A DNA stretch of 64,000 nucleotides from Alicyclobacillus herbarius DSM 13609. GTDB taxonomy: Bacteria > Bacillota > Bacilli > Alicyclobacillales > Alicyclobacillaceae. Below are positions 16,792-26,478 of the stretch, piece after piece. Both the position numbers and the translations under genes were made by a program. The stretch lies in assembly GCF_000430585.1 (NCBI RefSeq), contig NZ_AUMH01000006.1, positions 1-64,000 of the forward strand. Reading direction: 5' to 3'. The notes under the pieces are model-generated. The model worked only from the letters and a program-made list of their open reading frames with translations. It was not told where the DNA came from and ran no database searches. Position 1 is the first letter of the stretch, and every line of letters begins with the position of its first letter.

Positions 16792-19085
16792 TCTCCGTCG
16801 ACCTCCCCGCGTCCACTGGGTGTCTGCATGCTCTTAGGCAGCGCCGTTTCATACGCATCGCGGGCCGCCGCCACGGTCACCGACAACCAGGTGCCGTTCG
16901 GGTCCCCGATGGTCACCGCATCCCCGCCTGTGTGGCCGAGGCGAACGGCCGGCACCTGAGCCTTACGGGCGGCCAGGAGCACGCTCTCGGCTTGGTCTCG
17001 GTCGACCTCGAGCAGGACGCGACTCTGCGCCTCTGAGAACAACACACCGGCCCTGCGCGGCGCATCCGTCACTGTCTCCGGCAGGACCGCAATCACGCCG
17101 ACGTTCCCCGCGATGGCCATTTCCGCCAGGGCGACAGCGAGGCCGCCTTCGGAGACGTCGTGGGCGGAGCGGACCTGACCGCTGTGAATCAACCGCAGCA
17201 CGAGGTCCTGCACTCGCTGCTCCAACGCCAAATCAAGGCTTGGCGCATCGCCCGCCGGCTGCCCGGCAAGCACTTGGGCAAACAGGCTGCCGTCGAGCGA
17301 GTCGTCGATGGGGCCCAACAGGATGACCGCCGAATCGGCCTTTGTAAACGCGGCCTCGGTGACGTGCGCCAGGTCTTCAATCAGGCCGACGGCGCCCACG
17401 ACCGGGGTCGGGAAGATGTCTTGACCTTGGCTTTCATTGTAGAAGCTGACGTTGCCGCTGACGACCGGCGTGTCGAGGGTGCGGCAGGCCTCGGCCATCC
17501 CCTCCACCGCGTCGATGAACTGGCGCATCACAAACGGCTTCTCTGGGTTGCCAAAGTTCAGGCAGTCGGTGATGGCGAGCGGCTTGGCCCCGCTCACAAC
17601 CAGGTTGCGTGCCGCTTCCGCCACCGCAATCGCGCCGCCCTGGCGCGGGTTGAGGTAGACGTACCGTCCGTTGCCATCGGTCGTAAGCGCGACAGCCCGC
17701 TCTACACCCGGCAGCCGCACCACGGCCGCATCGCTTCCCGGCCCGACCTGGGTGGACGCGCGGACACTGGTGTCATACTGCCGATAGACCCAACGCTTGT
17801 CGGCGATGGACGGGTGCGTGAGCAAGTCCAGCAGGTGCTGCTCCCAGTCTTTAGCCGCAACCTGTTCCGCCGTCGGCAGGGTCACCGCCAGGCCGGGCGA
17901 TGGGTACTCAGGGTCCGCCGGGCGGTCATAGACCGGCGCCTCGTCGACCAAGGCGGCCACCGGCACGTCCGCCACCACTTCCCCCGCGAAGAACAACCGC
18001 AGTTGGCCATCATCGGTGACGCGGCCGATTTCCGCCACCTCCAGGCCCCACTTGCGAAGGATAGAGAACGCGAGGTCCTCTTTCCCCTTTTCCATCACGA
18101 CCAGCATCCGCTCCTGCGACTCGGAGAGCATCATCTCGTACGGGGTCATGCCCTCCTCGCGGACCGGCACCTTGTCGAGGAACAGCTCCAATCCGCCGCC
18201 GGCGCGGGCCGCCATCTCGGCCGACGACGAAGTCAGCCCGGCCGCGCCCATGTCCTGGATGCCAACCACGGCACCCGTGCCGATAAGTTCCAGGCAAGCC
18301 TCCATCAAGAGCTTGCCGAGGAACGGATCGCCCACCTGCACGGCGGAGCGTTCTTTCTCCGTCGGGTCTTCGGCCGATGCAAACGTGGCGCCGTGGATAC
18401 CGTCGCGACCGGTGCGGGCGCCGACCACAAACACCGGATTGCCGACGCCTTTGGCTACGCCTTTTGCCATCTTGTCCGCCTCGAGGACTCCGACGCACAT
18501 GGCGTTGACGAGCGGATTGTGCCGATAGCGCTCGTCAAACACCGTCTCGCCGCCGACGGTTGGGATGCCGACGCAGTTGCCATAGCCGCCGATACCTGCG
18601 ACTACGCCCGCGAACAGGTAGCGCGTCCGCTCATCGCTCAAGGGGCCAAAGCGCAAGCTGTCGAGGAAGGCAATCGGACGCGCCCCCATCGTGAACACGT
18701 CGCGCAGGATGCCGCCGACGCCCGTGGCCGCCCCCTGGTAGGGCTCCACCGCGGAGGGGTGATTATGGCTCTCCATCTTGAACGCCACGCCAAGCCCGCC
18801 GCCGACATCGACCACGCCCGCGTTTTCTCCCGGCCCCTGCAAAACCTGCGGCCCGCTGGTAGGAAACTTGCGTAGGTGGATTTTCGAGCTCTTATAGCTG
18901 CAGTGTTCCGACCAAAGGACGCCAAATAAACCGGCTTCGACGTAGTTGGGCAGGCGCCCCAGGCGATCACAGACGCGCTGGTACTCGACCTCGGACAGGC
19001 CCAATTCGAGATACCGGCGCTCATCACGAATCTCCTCGGGCGTCGGCTGCCCGGCCGCTTTCGTCGCTACGCGCTGCTCAGCCAC
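16788..19085 (-). CDS. purL: FGAM synthase large subunit (small PurL type)
   Basis: ATP-dependent amidation of FGAR, working with PurS and PurQ. At about 765 residues it is the short PurL that lacks the glutaminase domain. Motifs include [11 protein letters not shown] (about 60), the repeated AIRS-like ATP domains, and [19 protein letters not shown] (about 120). I prefer the GTG at 19085, 6 nt after GGAGGGG-AT, over the ATG at 19091 that touches the ribosome site. It overlaps the end of purQ by 8 bp and purF by 4 bp. Confidence 0.94.
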   Translation of the reverse strand: MAEQRVATKAAGQPTPEEIRDERRYLELGLSEVEYQRVCDRLGRLPNYVEAGLFGVLWSEHCSYKSSKIHLRKFPTSGPQVLQGPGENAGVVDVGGGLGVAFKMESHNHPSAVEPYQGAATGVGGILRDVFTMGARPIAFLDSLRFGPLSDERTRYLFAGVVAGIGGYGNCVGIPTVGGETVFDERYRHNPLVNAMCVGVLEADKMAKGVAKGVGNPVFVVGARTGRDGIHGATFASAEDPTEKERSAVQVGDPFLGKLLMEACLELIGTGAVVGIQDMGAAGLTSSSAEMAARAGGGLELFLDKVPVREEGMTPYEMMLSESQERMLVVMEKGKEDLAFSILRKWGLEVAEIGRVTDDGQLRLFFAGEVVADVPVAALVDEAPVYDRPADPEYPSPGLAVTLPTAEQVAAKDWEQHLLDLLTHPSIADKRWVYRQYDTSVRASTQVGPGSDAAVVRLPGVERAVALTTDGNGRYVYLNPRQGGAIAVAEAARNLVVSGAKPLAITDCLNFGNPEKPFVMRQFIDAVEGMAEACRTLDTPVVSGNVSFYNESQGQDIFPTPVVGAVGLIEDLAHVTEAAFTKADSAVILLGPIDDSLDGSLFAQVLAGQPAGDAPSLDLALEQRVQDLVLRLIHSGQVRSAHDVSEGGLAVALAEMAIAGNVGVIAVLPETVTDAPRRAGVLFSEAQSRVLLEVDRDQAESVLLAARKAQVPAVRLGHTGGDAVTIGDPNGTWLSVTVAAARDAYETALPKSMQTPSGRGEVDGE

Positions 19086-19791
19086 GCCCATCCCCTCCTT
19101 CCGTGGCCACACCCACGAGCGATTTCTGCTCCTTTACATACCGGTGCATGGAGGTAAACATGCGCGATCCGTCCGTTGACCGCATCCATTCTGCGACCGC
19201 CCGCTCCGGATGGGGCATCAGGCCGAGAACGCGGCCGTTTATCCCGAGTACGCCCGCGATATCGTCTTTCGATCCGTTCGGGTTCTGCTCATAAGTGAAA
19301 GCAATGCGCTGTTCTGCATGCAGCTCTGCCAGCGTCCCGGCGTCGGCGTAATAGCGCCCGTCCCGGTGCGCGATAGGGATACGAATCTTCTCGCCAGCCT
19401 GATAGTCGAGGGTGAACGGGGTCTGGTTGTTGACCACACGCAGCTTCGTCATTTCACAGCGAAACTGCAGGTGGTCGTTGACAAGCAAGGCGCCGGGCAG
19501 GAGCCCCGCCTCGGTCAGCACCTGAAACCCGTTGCAGATACCGAGCACCAACGCCCCTCGCTGCACGGCCTCGCGCACCCCGTTCAAGGCTGGGGCGAAA
19601 CGGGCAATCGCGCCGCTGCGCAGGTAGTCGCCGTACGAGAACCCGCCAGGCAAGATAATGGCGTCGTAGGCCGCGAGGTTGTCCTGGTCGTACCAGACCA
19701 GGTCGACTTCATCCCCCAGCACCCGGTCAATCGCCAGCGCCGCGTCCTGGTCGCAGTTAGAGCCTGGAAAGACGATGACCGCCCACTTCAT
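19078..19791 (-). CDS. purQ: FGAM synthase glutaminase subunit
   Basis: Class I glutamine amidotransferase that supplies ammonia to PurL. The nucleophile motif [11 protein letters not shown] (about residue 85), the oxyanion region [12 protein letters not shown] (about 47) and the His-Glu pair in LMPHPERA (about 197) are visible. Length is 237 residues. The ATG at 19791 overlaps the purS stop as TGATG. Confidence 0.95.
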   Translation of the reverse strand: MKWAVIVFPGSNCDQDAALAIDRVLGDEVDLVWYDQDNLAAYDAIILPGGFSYGDYLRSGAIARFAPALNGVREAVQRGALVLGICNGFQVLTEAGLLPGALLVNDHLQFRCEMTKLRVVNNQTPFTLDYQAGEKIRIPIAHRDGRYYADAGTLAELHAEQRIAFTYEQNPNGSKDDIAGVLGINGRVLGLMPHPERAVAEWMRSTDGSRMFTSMHRYVKEQKSLVGVATEGGDGRG

Positions 19792-20048
19792 CAGGCTCCC
19801 TCCTCGACTTGATACGCGTACGTCTCCATCACCGGGTTGCAGAGCAGCTCGTCACAGGCGCGACGCACCTTGGCCTCCGCCTCCGCTTTGTCTTTCGCCG
19901 TGACCGTCAACTCCATCGACTTGCCGATGCGCACGTTCTCCACTCCGTCGTGACCGAGGCTGGTGAGTGCCTGCAAGACCGCGTGGCCCTGCGGATCGAA
20001 CACGCTTGGCTTCAACCATACCCGTACCGTGGCGCGCCACTTCGTCAT
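19791..20048 (-). CDS. purS: FGAM synthase small subunit
   Basis: An 85-residue protein that holds the PurL-PurQ complex together in Bacillota. The typical PurS pattern [19 protein letters not shown] and [15 protein letters not shown] is present. The start ATG at 20048 overlaps the purC stop (ATGA), and the stop overlaps purQ, so the three genes are translationally linked. Confidence 0.94.
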   Translation of the reverse strand: MTKWRATVRVWLKPSVFDPQGHAVLQALTSLGHDGVENVRIGKSMELTVTAKDKAEAEAKVRRACDELLCNPVMETYAYQVEEGA

Positions 20049-20767
20049 ACCTGCATCCCCTCTTCTACGCGGCTTAGGATTTCTTGATACGCCGCCTCGA
20101 TATCGCCCAGGTCCCGGCGGAACCGGTCTTTGTCCAGCTTCTTCTGCGTCTTCGCGTCCCAAAACCGACAGGTATCCGGAGAAATCTCATCCGCCAAGAG
20201 CAGGCGGTTATCCGCGTCCAAACCGAACTCCAACTTAAAGTCGACCAGCGTGACGCCAATCTGGCGTAAAAACGCGGACAGGGTGTCGTTGACGCGCAGG
20301 GCTAACTCACGCATCTCGTCCCGGACCGAAACGGGGGCCAAGCCCAGCACCTCCACGTGGTCATCGGTGACGAGCGGATCGCCCAGGTCGTCGTTTTTAT
20401 AGTAGAACTCCACAATCGGCCGGGCGAGCGGTGTTCCTTCCGTGAGCCCGAGCCGCTTCGCCATACTCCCGGCGGCCAGGTTGCGGACGACGACCTCCAA
20501 GGGCACAATGCGCACCGCCTCAACCAGCGTCTCGCGGTCGCTCAGGGGCTCCACCAGGTGAGTGGGAACCCCATGCGCGGCTAAAAGCTGCATGAACAGA
20601 TTGGAGAGGCGGTTATTCACGATGCCCTTGCCGGCGATGGAACCGCGCTTCTGGCCGTTGAACGCGGTCGCGTCATCCTTGTACTCGACAATGTATTGGC
20701 GTGGATTCTCGGTTCGATAGACCTTTTTCGCCTTGCCTTCATAGAGCAGCTCAAGTTTGGCGACCAT
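20045..20767 (-). CDS. purC: SAICAR synthetase
   Basis: ATP-dependent joining of aspartate to CAIR. The N-terminal [11 protein letters not shown] (about residues 7-17), [12 protein letters not shown] (about 32) and the C-terminal [12 protein letters not shown] (about 195) are diagnostic; 240 residues is typical. The ATG at 20767 is preceded by GGGAGA at 7 nt. It is the first gene after the guanine riboswitch leader and heads the purC-purD operon. purE and purK, usually upstream, are not in the window. Confidence 0.95.
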   Translation of the reverse strand: MVAKLELLYEGKAKKVYRTENPRQYIVEYKDDATAFNGQKRGSIAGKGIVNNRLSNLFMQLLAAHGVPTHLVEPLSDRETLVEAVRIVPLEVVVRNLAAGSMAKRLGLTEGTPLARPIVEFYYKNDDLGDPLVTDDHVEVLGLAPVSVRDEMRELALRVNDTLSAFLRQIGVTLVDFKLEFGLDADNRLLLADEISPDTCRFWDAKTQKKLDKDRFRRDLGDIEAAYQEILSRVEEGMQV

Positions 20768-20797
20768 GGTTTTCTCTCCCTCTGCTTGATGTGTCGA

Positions 20798-20818
20798 GGG
20801 CCGGTACAATAACGGCCC
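20798..20818 (-). other. Hairpin just upstream of purC
   Basis: A 6-bp stem GGGCCG/CGGCCC with a 9-nt loop lies 30 bp before the purC start. A second hairpin (20919-20947, GGCCGAC/GTCGGCC arms) lies further upstream in the leader. Neither is followed by a clear U-tract, so their role in the riboswitch response is open. Confidence 0.4.
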
Positions 20819-21030
20819 GCACCCCCGACCTACGCGGGGAATGCGAGCCGTGCTGGCTGGCGGCACCGGACTGGCCTTTGGACCGAGCAACCCTCCGGCG
20901 CGGATACGGTCCGGTGAAGGCCGACCCTGGTTCTACGGGTGTCGGCCTACCGATTCCGAATCTCGGTTGCCGGAGCGGTCCAAGCCATCGGTCTGGTCCC
21001 GAGACAGTTCTTCCGGTGCCTCGGATTCCC

Positions 21031-21097
21031 CTCGTAGTCCGGACCTTTCCGGGGTCCGGGTAGAAACTCTCAGGCCGTATTCCTGAGGATATACGAG
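21031..21097 (-). promoter_or_regulatory. Guanine riboswitch aptamer of the purC operon
   Basis: On the minus strand the closing helix CTCGTA/TACGAG, the J1/2 region, the loop-junction AGTTTCTACC and the J3/1 segment GGACTACGAG match the purine riboswitch consensus. The C in GACTA (position 74 of xpt numbering) indicates guanine rather than adenine. It lies about 264 bp before purC and after purB, so it should control purC to purD but not purB. In known cases guanine or hypoxanthine binding lowers expression. A terminator in the long leader is not obvious. Confidence 0.92.
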
Positions 21098-21166
21098 AGT
21101 GAGCAGTATTCCATTTTGCCGTGGCAACTTATACGGCCGTGGCGAACGTCTCCGGACGCCGAAGCC

Positions 21167-22459
21167 TCAGATGCCCAGGCGGGCCAAAATCTCGTCCACC
21201 CGGCGCAGGTGCCAGGACGGATCGAAGCAGGCCTTCAGTTCGTCTTCGCTGAGCTTTTCCTTGACGAGCGGCGCCTCGCGAATGATCTCGTAGAACGGGC
21301 GTTCCTCTTCCCAGGCCCGCATCGCGGCCGGTTGGACGGTGTCATACGCCTCTTCGCGCGCTACCCCTTTGTCGATGAGGGCGGTCAGGACGCGCTGGGA
21401 GAACGTCAGGCCGTGCGTACGCTCCATGTTGCGCTTCATGTTTTCCGGATAGACGTTCAGGTCTTTTAGGATGCGATTCATACGGTGCAGCAGGTAGTCC
21501 ACCAGAATCGTCGCATCCGGCAGCACAACGCGCTCGACGGACGAGTGGCTGATGTCCCGCTCATGCCACAAGGGCACGTCTTCCAGCGCCGGTACGACAA
21601 ACCCACGCAGGACACGGGCGAGGCCGCTGATTTGTTCGCAACCTACAGGATTGCGCTTGTGCGGCATGGCGGACGATCCTTTTTGACCTTTGTAGAATGG
21701 CTCCTCGACCTCGCGGATCTCCGACTTTTGCAGACCGCGGATTTCCGTCGCGATTTTATCCAAGGTGGTCCCGATAAGGCTGAGCACGAAGATAAACTCG
21801 GCGTGCCGATCCCGCTGTAGGGTCTGCGTGCTGATGGGCGCCGGCTTTAACCCCAGGCGTTGGCAAACGTAGCGTTCGACAAACGGATCGACATTGGCGT
21901 AGGTGCCGACGGCCCCGGAGATCTTGCCATAGCGTACGCGCTCAGCGGCCGCTTCAAAGCGCTCCAGGTTGCGCTCCATCTCGGCGTACCAGAGCGCCGC
22001 CTTGAGTCCGAACGTGGTCGGCTCCGCATGCACCCCGTGCGTCCGGCCCATCATGATGGTGTGCCGATATTTATCCGCCAGGGTCCGCAGGGTATCGAGC
22101 ATCACCTGGAGGTCATTCCGGATGATGGCGATGGCCTGCTGCAACTGCGCCGACAGTGCGGTGTCGACGACATCGGTCGACGTTAAACCATAGTGGACCC
22201 ACTTGCGTTCCGGGCCGAGGGACTCAGACACAGCGCGCGTGAAGGCTACCACGTCATGGCGGGTGGTCTCCTCAATCTCCAGCACCCGTTCGACGGAAAA
22301 GCGCGCCTTCTCGCGGATGGCCGCCGCGTCTTCCTCTGGAATAACGCCGAGCTGAGCCCACGCTTCACAAGCCAAAATCTCTACCTGTAGCCACCAGTGG
22401 TACCGCTGTTCCAGCGTCCAAAGCCTGCCCATCTCCGGGCGGGTATAGCGGTCAATCAC
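21167..22459 (-). CDS. purB: Adenylosuccinate lyase
   Basis: Cleaves SAICAR and adenylosuccinate, releasing fumarate. The signature [10 protein letters not shown] near residue 260 and [10 protein letters not shown] near 85 are clear, with the [11 protein letters not shown] active-site segment near 140. The GTG at 22459, 8 nt after GGAGGAG, gives 430 residues, the usual length; the earlier in-frame start at 22504 adds a non-conserved leader. In many Bacilli purB lies directly in the pur operon; here a riboswitch separates it from purC. Confidence 0.95.
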   Translation of the reverse strand: MIDRYTRPEMGRLWTLEQRYHWWLQVEILACEAWAQLGVIPEEDAAAIREKARFSVERVLEIEETTRHDVVAFTRAVSESLGPERKWVHYGLTSTDVVDTALSAQLQQAIAIIRNDLQVMLDTLRTLADKYRHTIMMGRTHGVHAEPTTFGLKAALWYAEMERNLERFEAAAERVRYGKISGAVGTYANVDPFVERYVCQRLGLKPAPISTQTLQRDRHAEFIFVLSLIGTTLDKIATEIRGLQKSEIREVEEPFYKGQKGSSAMPHKRNPVGCEQISGLARVLRGFVVPALEDVPLWHERDISHSSVERVVLPDATILVDYLLHRMNRILKDLNVYPENMKRNMERTHGLTFSQRVLTALIDKGVAREEAYDTVQPAAMRAWEEERPFYEIIREAPLVKEKLSEDELKACFDPSWHLRRVDEILARLGI

Positions 22460-22769
22460 GGGGTTCGCTCCTCCTCCAGCCAGCGGTGGACAGCGTACGT
22501 CCACCTGTATCCGTTGCCAGTGTACCCCCGACCCGCTAGGGTGTCAACCAAAATCCCGAACGATGGAATAAAGTTCGCATAGAATGTTCGCATGCGTAGG
22601 CCGAATCCCTTGCCCATCGGCACGATTCCTGATATCCTGAGAAGCGAATTGCATACGGGGTTTTGTCGAGGAGGAGCCTGTCACCCAGGCTCCTCTTTTG
22701 CGTCTTTTGCGTTTTCGCCCGGCGCCGCGCCGGTTGACGCTTACAGCTTCTATTGCAGGAGGTTCTGCC
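22460..22769 (+). other. Intergenic leader of the antiporter gene
   Basis: Divergent region between purB and the antiporter. It holds a possible plus-strand promoter, TTGCCC (22612-22617) with a 17-bp spacer and TATCCT (22635-22640), followed by a strong terminator-like hairpin before the antiporter start. No known riboswitch class was recognised. No coding sequence is supported. Confidence 0.4.
22671..22699 (+). terminator. Intrinsic terminator/attenuator in the antiporter leader
   Basis: A perfect 10-bp stem GAGGAGCCTG/CAGGCTCCTC with a 5-nt loop is followed by TTTT on the plus strand. No plus-strand gene lies upstream, so it would end transcripts that start in the short leader of the antiporter gene, suggesting attenuation. 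Confidence 0.7.
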
Positions 22770-24002
22770 ATGCACTCACACGCCGTAGAATTCGCCCAAG
22801 ACTTGTTGACAACGCTGCTGCTCATCTTTGTCGTCGGCACAGCGGGTGGCAAGCTGGCGCAAAGACTACACATTCCCGATGTGGTTGTGTTCGTCCTGCT
22901 TGGTATGCTCCTTGGGCCCTCGGCTCTGCATTGGATTGATATTGAACCGCAGTCCCTTATCAACCCAGTCATCCTGTTGGCAGGCGCTTCGTTTATTCTG
23001 TTTCACGGCGGCATGGTCACGGAACTTCGCGTCCTGGGGCGTGTGTGGCCCAGTATTGGGCTTCTGTCCACCGCCGGAGTAGTGGTGACCGCCCTGATAG
23101 TAGCGGCTGCGACGCACTGGATGGTTCACGTGCCGTTTTTGCTGGCCCTGCTCCTGGGCGCAATTGTCGCCTCGACCGATCCCGCCTCATTGGTGCCGAT
23201 TTTCGGGCGGTTTCCGATCCGCCCGCGCGTAGCACAGACGGTCATCTCGGAGTCTGCCTTCACGGACGCCACTGGGGCCATCCTAACCACAGTGGTCTTC
23301 GGCATTCTCTCGCACACCACAAAGGCCAGCGCTGGGTCTATCCTGCTTGAGTTTCTCCAGCTGGCGGTGGGTGGCATCGTCGTGGGAGGCGTGATTGGCG
23401 GCGTCACGGCGTTTCTGATTTCCGAAAACGACCGAGGACTGCTGCGGGAGTTCACTCCGATGGCGGTGGTCATCAGTGTCCTGGCCAGCTATCTGATTGC
23501 CGAACACCTGCACGCCAGCGGCTTTATGAGCGTCTTCACAGCCGGCTTGGCGGTCGGCAACGCGAAGTCCTTCCGGTTGACCATTCTGCCGGAACAAGAG
23601 CGGGCGGCGCATGAATTTATTGAGGCGGTCGGTTTAAAGTTTCGGATGCTCATCTTCGTCCTGCTGGGCAGTCAGGTGGACTTTGGCATCCTGCAAAAGT
23701 ATGGCTGGCAAGCCGTCGTGCTCGCCATCGTGTTCATGTTCATCGCCCGGCCGCTGACCGTCATGAGTTCGCTGCTTCCGGATTGGCGTGCCAAGTGGCA
23801 GCGCAACGAGCTTCTGTTTTTTTGCTGGACACGGGAAACCGGCGTCGTGGCAGCCGCGCTAGTAGGCATGGTGACCAGTTCAGACTTGCCCCAGGCTTCC
23901 TTTTTATCCGCCGCCGTCTTTGTCATGATCCTCGCGACCTTACTGGTTCAGGCCAGCACCACCCCGACGCTGGCAAAACGCTTGCACCTCCTCGAGGAGT
24001 GA
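22770..24002 (+). CDS. CPA-family cation/proton antiporter
   Basis: Integral membrane exchanger of Na+ or K+ for protons, with about 12 hydrophobic helices. The family core IVASTDPASLVPIFGRFPI (about residues 130-148) and the SESAFTDATGA motif (about 160), containing the acidic residues expected for transport, are visible. The start ATG at 22770 is preceded by AGGAGG at 7 nt and gives 410 residues; the frame is open upstream to 22698 but overlaps the leader terminator. No C-terminal TrkA domain is present. Ion specificity is not determinable. Confidence 0.88.
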   Translation: MHSHAVEFAQDLLTTLLLIFVVGTAGGKLAQRLHIPDVVVFVLLGMLLGPSALHWIDIEPQSLINPVILLAGASFILFHGGMVTELRVLGRVWPSIGLLSTAGVVVTALIVAAATHWMVHVPFLLALLLGAIVASTDPASLVPIFGRFPIRPRVAQTVISESAFTDATGAILTTVVFGILSHTTKASAGSILLEFLQLAVGGIVVGGVIGGVTAFLISENDRGLLREFTPMAVVISVLASYLIAEHLHASGFMSVFTAGLAVGNAKSFRLTILPEQERAAHEFIEAVGLKFRMLIFVLLGSQVDFGILQKYGWQAVVLAIVFMFIARPLTVMSSLLPDWRAKWQRNELLFFCWTRETGVVAAALVGMVTSSDLPQASFLSAAVFVMILATLLVQASTTPTLAKRLHLLEE

Positions 24003-24120
24003 GTGTCAAGCCCGGATGACAGCGTTCATAATCCAGTCCAACCTGTCCGCCATCCACTTTGCCACGCTAGAATGGCGCGGTAAGATAAATGGGTGTCGAT
24101 GCGAAAGGGGATGAGCCAAG

Positions 24121-24747
24121 GTGAAAGAACCACTTGTGGAAGGACTCACAGAACAGGTAGCCGCCCATCGCCAGCCCCAACATAAAGTGCCGGCCGTATT
24201 TGTCAATCGCTGGTCGCCGCGGTCCTTCGCCGAGCGCCCGGTCGACGAGGAGACCTTATTTGCCGTGCTGGAAGCAGCCCGTTTTGCCCCATCCGCCGCA
24301 AACGTACAGCCGTGGCGGTTTATCCTCGCCCGCACGGATGTGGAGCGGGACCTGTTTTGTCAGTTTATTAACGCCCGCAATGTCGAGTGGTGCCACAAGG
24401 CGCCCGTACTCCTGCTGCTGGTTTCCGAAACGACGATGGCAGACGGCCGCCATAACCGGGCGCACGCTTTGGACGCCGGAGCCGCCTGGATGTCGCTTGC
24501 CTTGGCCGCGCAGATGAAAGGCCTCGTGACACACGCCATGGGCGGTTTTGACCGGGATAAAGCGCGGGAAATGCTGAACATTCCAGAAGGCTTTGAGCCT
24601 CAGATTGTCATTGCCCTCGGGTATCTGGGAGACATCAACGACCTCCCGGCCGACTTTCAGGAACGCGAGCATCCATCCGTGCGCAAACCACTCTCAGAAA
24701 CCGTGTTTGAAGGTCGGTTTGGCAACCGAATCGCTGGATTGGCGTGA
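24121..24747 (+). CDS. Nitroreductase-family flavoprotein
   Basis: FMN-dependent oxidoreductase of the nitroreductase fold, 208 residues. The N-terminal FMN phosphate-binding segment NRWSPRSF (about 29-36) and the middle AARFAPSAANVQPWRF (about 52-67) are typical. The start is a GTG at 24121 with AAGGGG 11 nt upstream. It is followed by a strong bidirectional terminator. A close paralogue with the same layout lies at 50717-51340. The substrate is unknown. Confidence 0.87.
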   Translation: MKEPLVEGLTEQVAAHRQPQHKVPAVFVNRWSPRSFAERPVDEETLFAVLEAARFAPSAANVQPWRFILARTDVERDLFCQFINARNVEWCHKAPVLLLLVSETTMADGRHNRAHALDAGAAWMSLALAAQMKGLVTHAMGGFDRDKAREMLNIPEGFEPQIVIALGYLGDINDLPADFQEREHPSVRKPLSETVFEGRFGNRIAGLA

Positions 24748-24776
24748 CGAATCTAGGGAAGAACACGCGCTTGAAA

Positions 24777-24820
24777 AACGACCGCCCTCAGACAGTAGCC
24801 TGAGAGCGGTCGTTTTTTGA
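24777..24820 (+). terminator. Bidirectional terminator
   Basis: Long hairpin with arms ACGACCGC...GCGGTCGT plus an inner CTCAG/CTGAG stem, flanked by AAAAA on the left and TTTTTT on the right. It separates the nitroreductase from the convergent small gene. Confidence 0.85.
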
Positions 24821-24827
24821 CAATCCT

Positions 24828-24965
24828 TTAAGGCCGATAACGGTCCCCAGATTGTGGGTAACGAATCAACGTAGTCACAATCCAGCCGATGACTCCAAAC
24901 ACGACCACGGCCAGTGGGAAGCTGACCGCCAGCCGCTCAGCTGCTGGAGATTTCCCGCGAGCCAT
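24828..24965 (-). CDS. Small single-helix membrane protein, unknown
   Basis: A 45-residue ORF with a basic N-terminus (MARGKSPAAERLA), one predicted membrane helix (about residues 14-31) and a basic tail. The ATG at 24965 has a GGGGGG 7 nt upstream. It ends 11 bp before the bidirectional terminator, which supports it as a transcribed gene. I do not recognise a family. Confidence 0.5.
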   Translation of the reverse strand: MARGKSPAAERLAVSFPLAVVVFGVIGWIVTTLIRYPQSGDRYRP

Positions 24966-25098
24966 TGCGAATCCCCCCAACGTGTCCCTTTCGCCCTCAG
25001 TATGAGCCGCCAAGGACAATCCTATGAGAGGTTGCCCGCTGAGGAGTGCCCCGCAAACCTGGTTGAACCCTGAGCTTAAGCGGCCGCGCGTCCCGCAA

Positions 25099-26478
25099 TT
25101 ACACGTAGAAAATGTATCGCCACAAGGCCAAAATGACGATGATAATCATCAGCCAGTGGATGCGCGTGTATTCCTCTCTGCGCCCAAATAGCCACAAAAT
25201 GGCGTTGATGATGACAAACGCGGTAAAACCTACGGCGATGCCGTTCGAGATGCTGTAGGTCAAGGGCATCGTGACAATCGTCAGGAAGGCCGGGATGGCA
25301 ATCCCCATGTTGTCCCAATCGATGTTGCGCACCGCCTGCATCATCAACACGCCGACAATCACCAGCGCCGGTGCGGTCGCCTGCGCCGGAATGACGAGCG
25401 CAATCGGCGCGATGAACAGCGACAACAGGAACAAGATGCCCGTAGTGACCGCGGTCAAACCAGTACGACCGCCAGCGGCAATGCCCGATCCGCTTTCGAC
25501 AAAGGCGGTGATGGTGCTGGTGCCAAACAGAGCGCCGAGGCTGACACCGGTGGCGTCGACGAGCATAGCGCGGCCGAGCCGCTTCTCGCCCTCCTCGCCT
25601 TCCAAGAGCCCTGCCTTGTTGGCGGTCCCGACCAGGGTGCCAAAGGTGTCAAACAGCTCGACAAACGTAAACGTGAACAAGGCACTGATGAGCCCATAGT
25701 GGAAGACCGAGGCTAGGTCGAACGCGGCAAAGTTCATCTTTGAGAAGTCGGGCACCCAGGACGCCTGGCTGAGCCCGGACAGGTCGGTCACCCCCATGGG
25801 AATGCCAATGAGGGTCGTGACCAGGATGCCGATGATGATGGCTCCTGGCACCCGGAGCGCCATGAGCACGGCAATCAACAGAAGACCTATCAGCGTCAAA
25901 TCCACGCCCGGATTGCGCAGGGAACCGAGTCCCGGCAGCCAATCCGCTCCCTGGATAAGCGCCCCTGGGGTGAACTTGGTCGGTGCCGCACCGACAAACT
26001 GCATGGTCATCACGCCGCCGTCCTTGAGACCGATGATGGTAATAAACAGGCCGATGCCGACGGTGATGGCCAGCTTGAGGGAATCCGGCACCGCCACTAC
26101 CAATAATTGGCGGATTTTTGTAACCGTCAAAATAATGAACACGATGCCAGAGATGAACACGCAGCCAAGCGCGGTCTGCCAGCTCATCTGCCCGCCGTGC
26201 AGAGCCGCCACGGTGGCAAAGTAAGCGTTCAGACCCATGCCGGGAGCCAAGGCAATCGGATAATTGACAAATAGACCCATCAGCAGCGTGACGATGCCCG
26301 CCCCGAGCGCCGTCGCCAGAAACACGGCGTGCGCGTTCATACCGGTACCGCTCAAAATCTGCGGATTGACAAACAAAATATACGCCATCGTGACAAACGT
26401 CGTAATGCCAGCCACGATTTCACGACTAACCGTCGTCTGATGCTGGCCTAGGCGAAACAGGTTTTCCATGTCCCCCAT
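25099..26478 (-). CDS. pbuG: Hypoxanthine/guanine permease (AzgA/NCS2-type)
   Basis: Membrane purine importer with about 12-14 helices. The N-terminal GITTFVTMAYILFVNP, the APGMGLNAYF motif (about residue 82) and FVELFDTFGTLVG (about 275) are typical of the AzgA/PbuG group. The start ATG at 26478 overlaps the guaA stop (TAATG); a second ATG at 26469 is also possible. Co-transcription with guaA under a guanine riboswitch fits guanine or hypoxanthine uptake and matches the guaA-pbuG order of B. subtilis. The distinction from pbuO is not firm. Confidence 0.88.
   Translation of the reverse strand: MGDMENLFRLGQHQTTVSREIVAGITTFVTMAYILFVNPQILSGTGMNAHAVFLATALGAGIVTLLMGLFVNYPIALAPGMGLNAYFATVAALHGGQMSWQTALGCVFISGIVFIILTVTKIRQLLVVAVPDSLKLAITVGIGLFITIIGLKDGGVMTMQFVGAAPTKFTPGALIQGADWLPGLGSLRNPGVDLTLIGLLLIAVLMALRVPGAIIIGILVTTLIGIPMGVTDLSGLSQASWVPDFSKMNFAAFDLASVFHYGLISALFTFTFVELFDTFGTLVGTANKAGLLEGEEGEKRLGRAMLVDATGVSLGALFGTSTITAFVESGSGIAAGGRTGLTAVTTGILFLLSLFIAPIALVIPAQATAPALVIVGVLMMQAVRNIDWDNMGIAIPAFLTIVTMPLTYSISNGIAVGFTAFVIINAILWLFGRREEYTRIHWLMIIIVILALWRYIFYV

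Noticed and set aside
20820-20980. A second riboswitch (PRPP/ykkC-like) in the purC leader
   Set aside because: Complementary GC-rich segments exist but the conserved ykkC core is absent.
22500-22700. A known riboswitch (c-di-AMP, sodium or lithium type) in the antiporter leader
   Set aside because: I could not match the conserved core of any class; only the terminator hairpin is clear.
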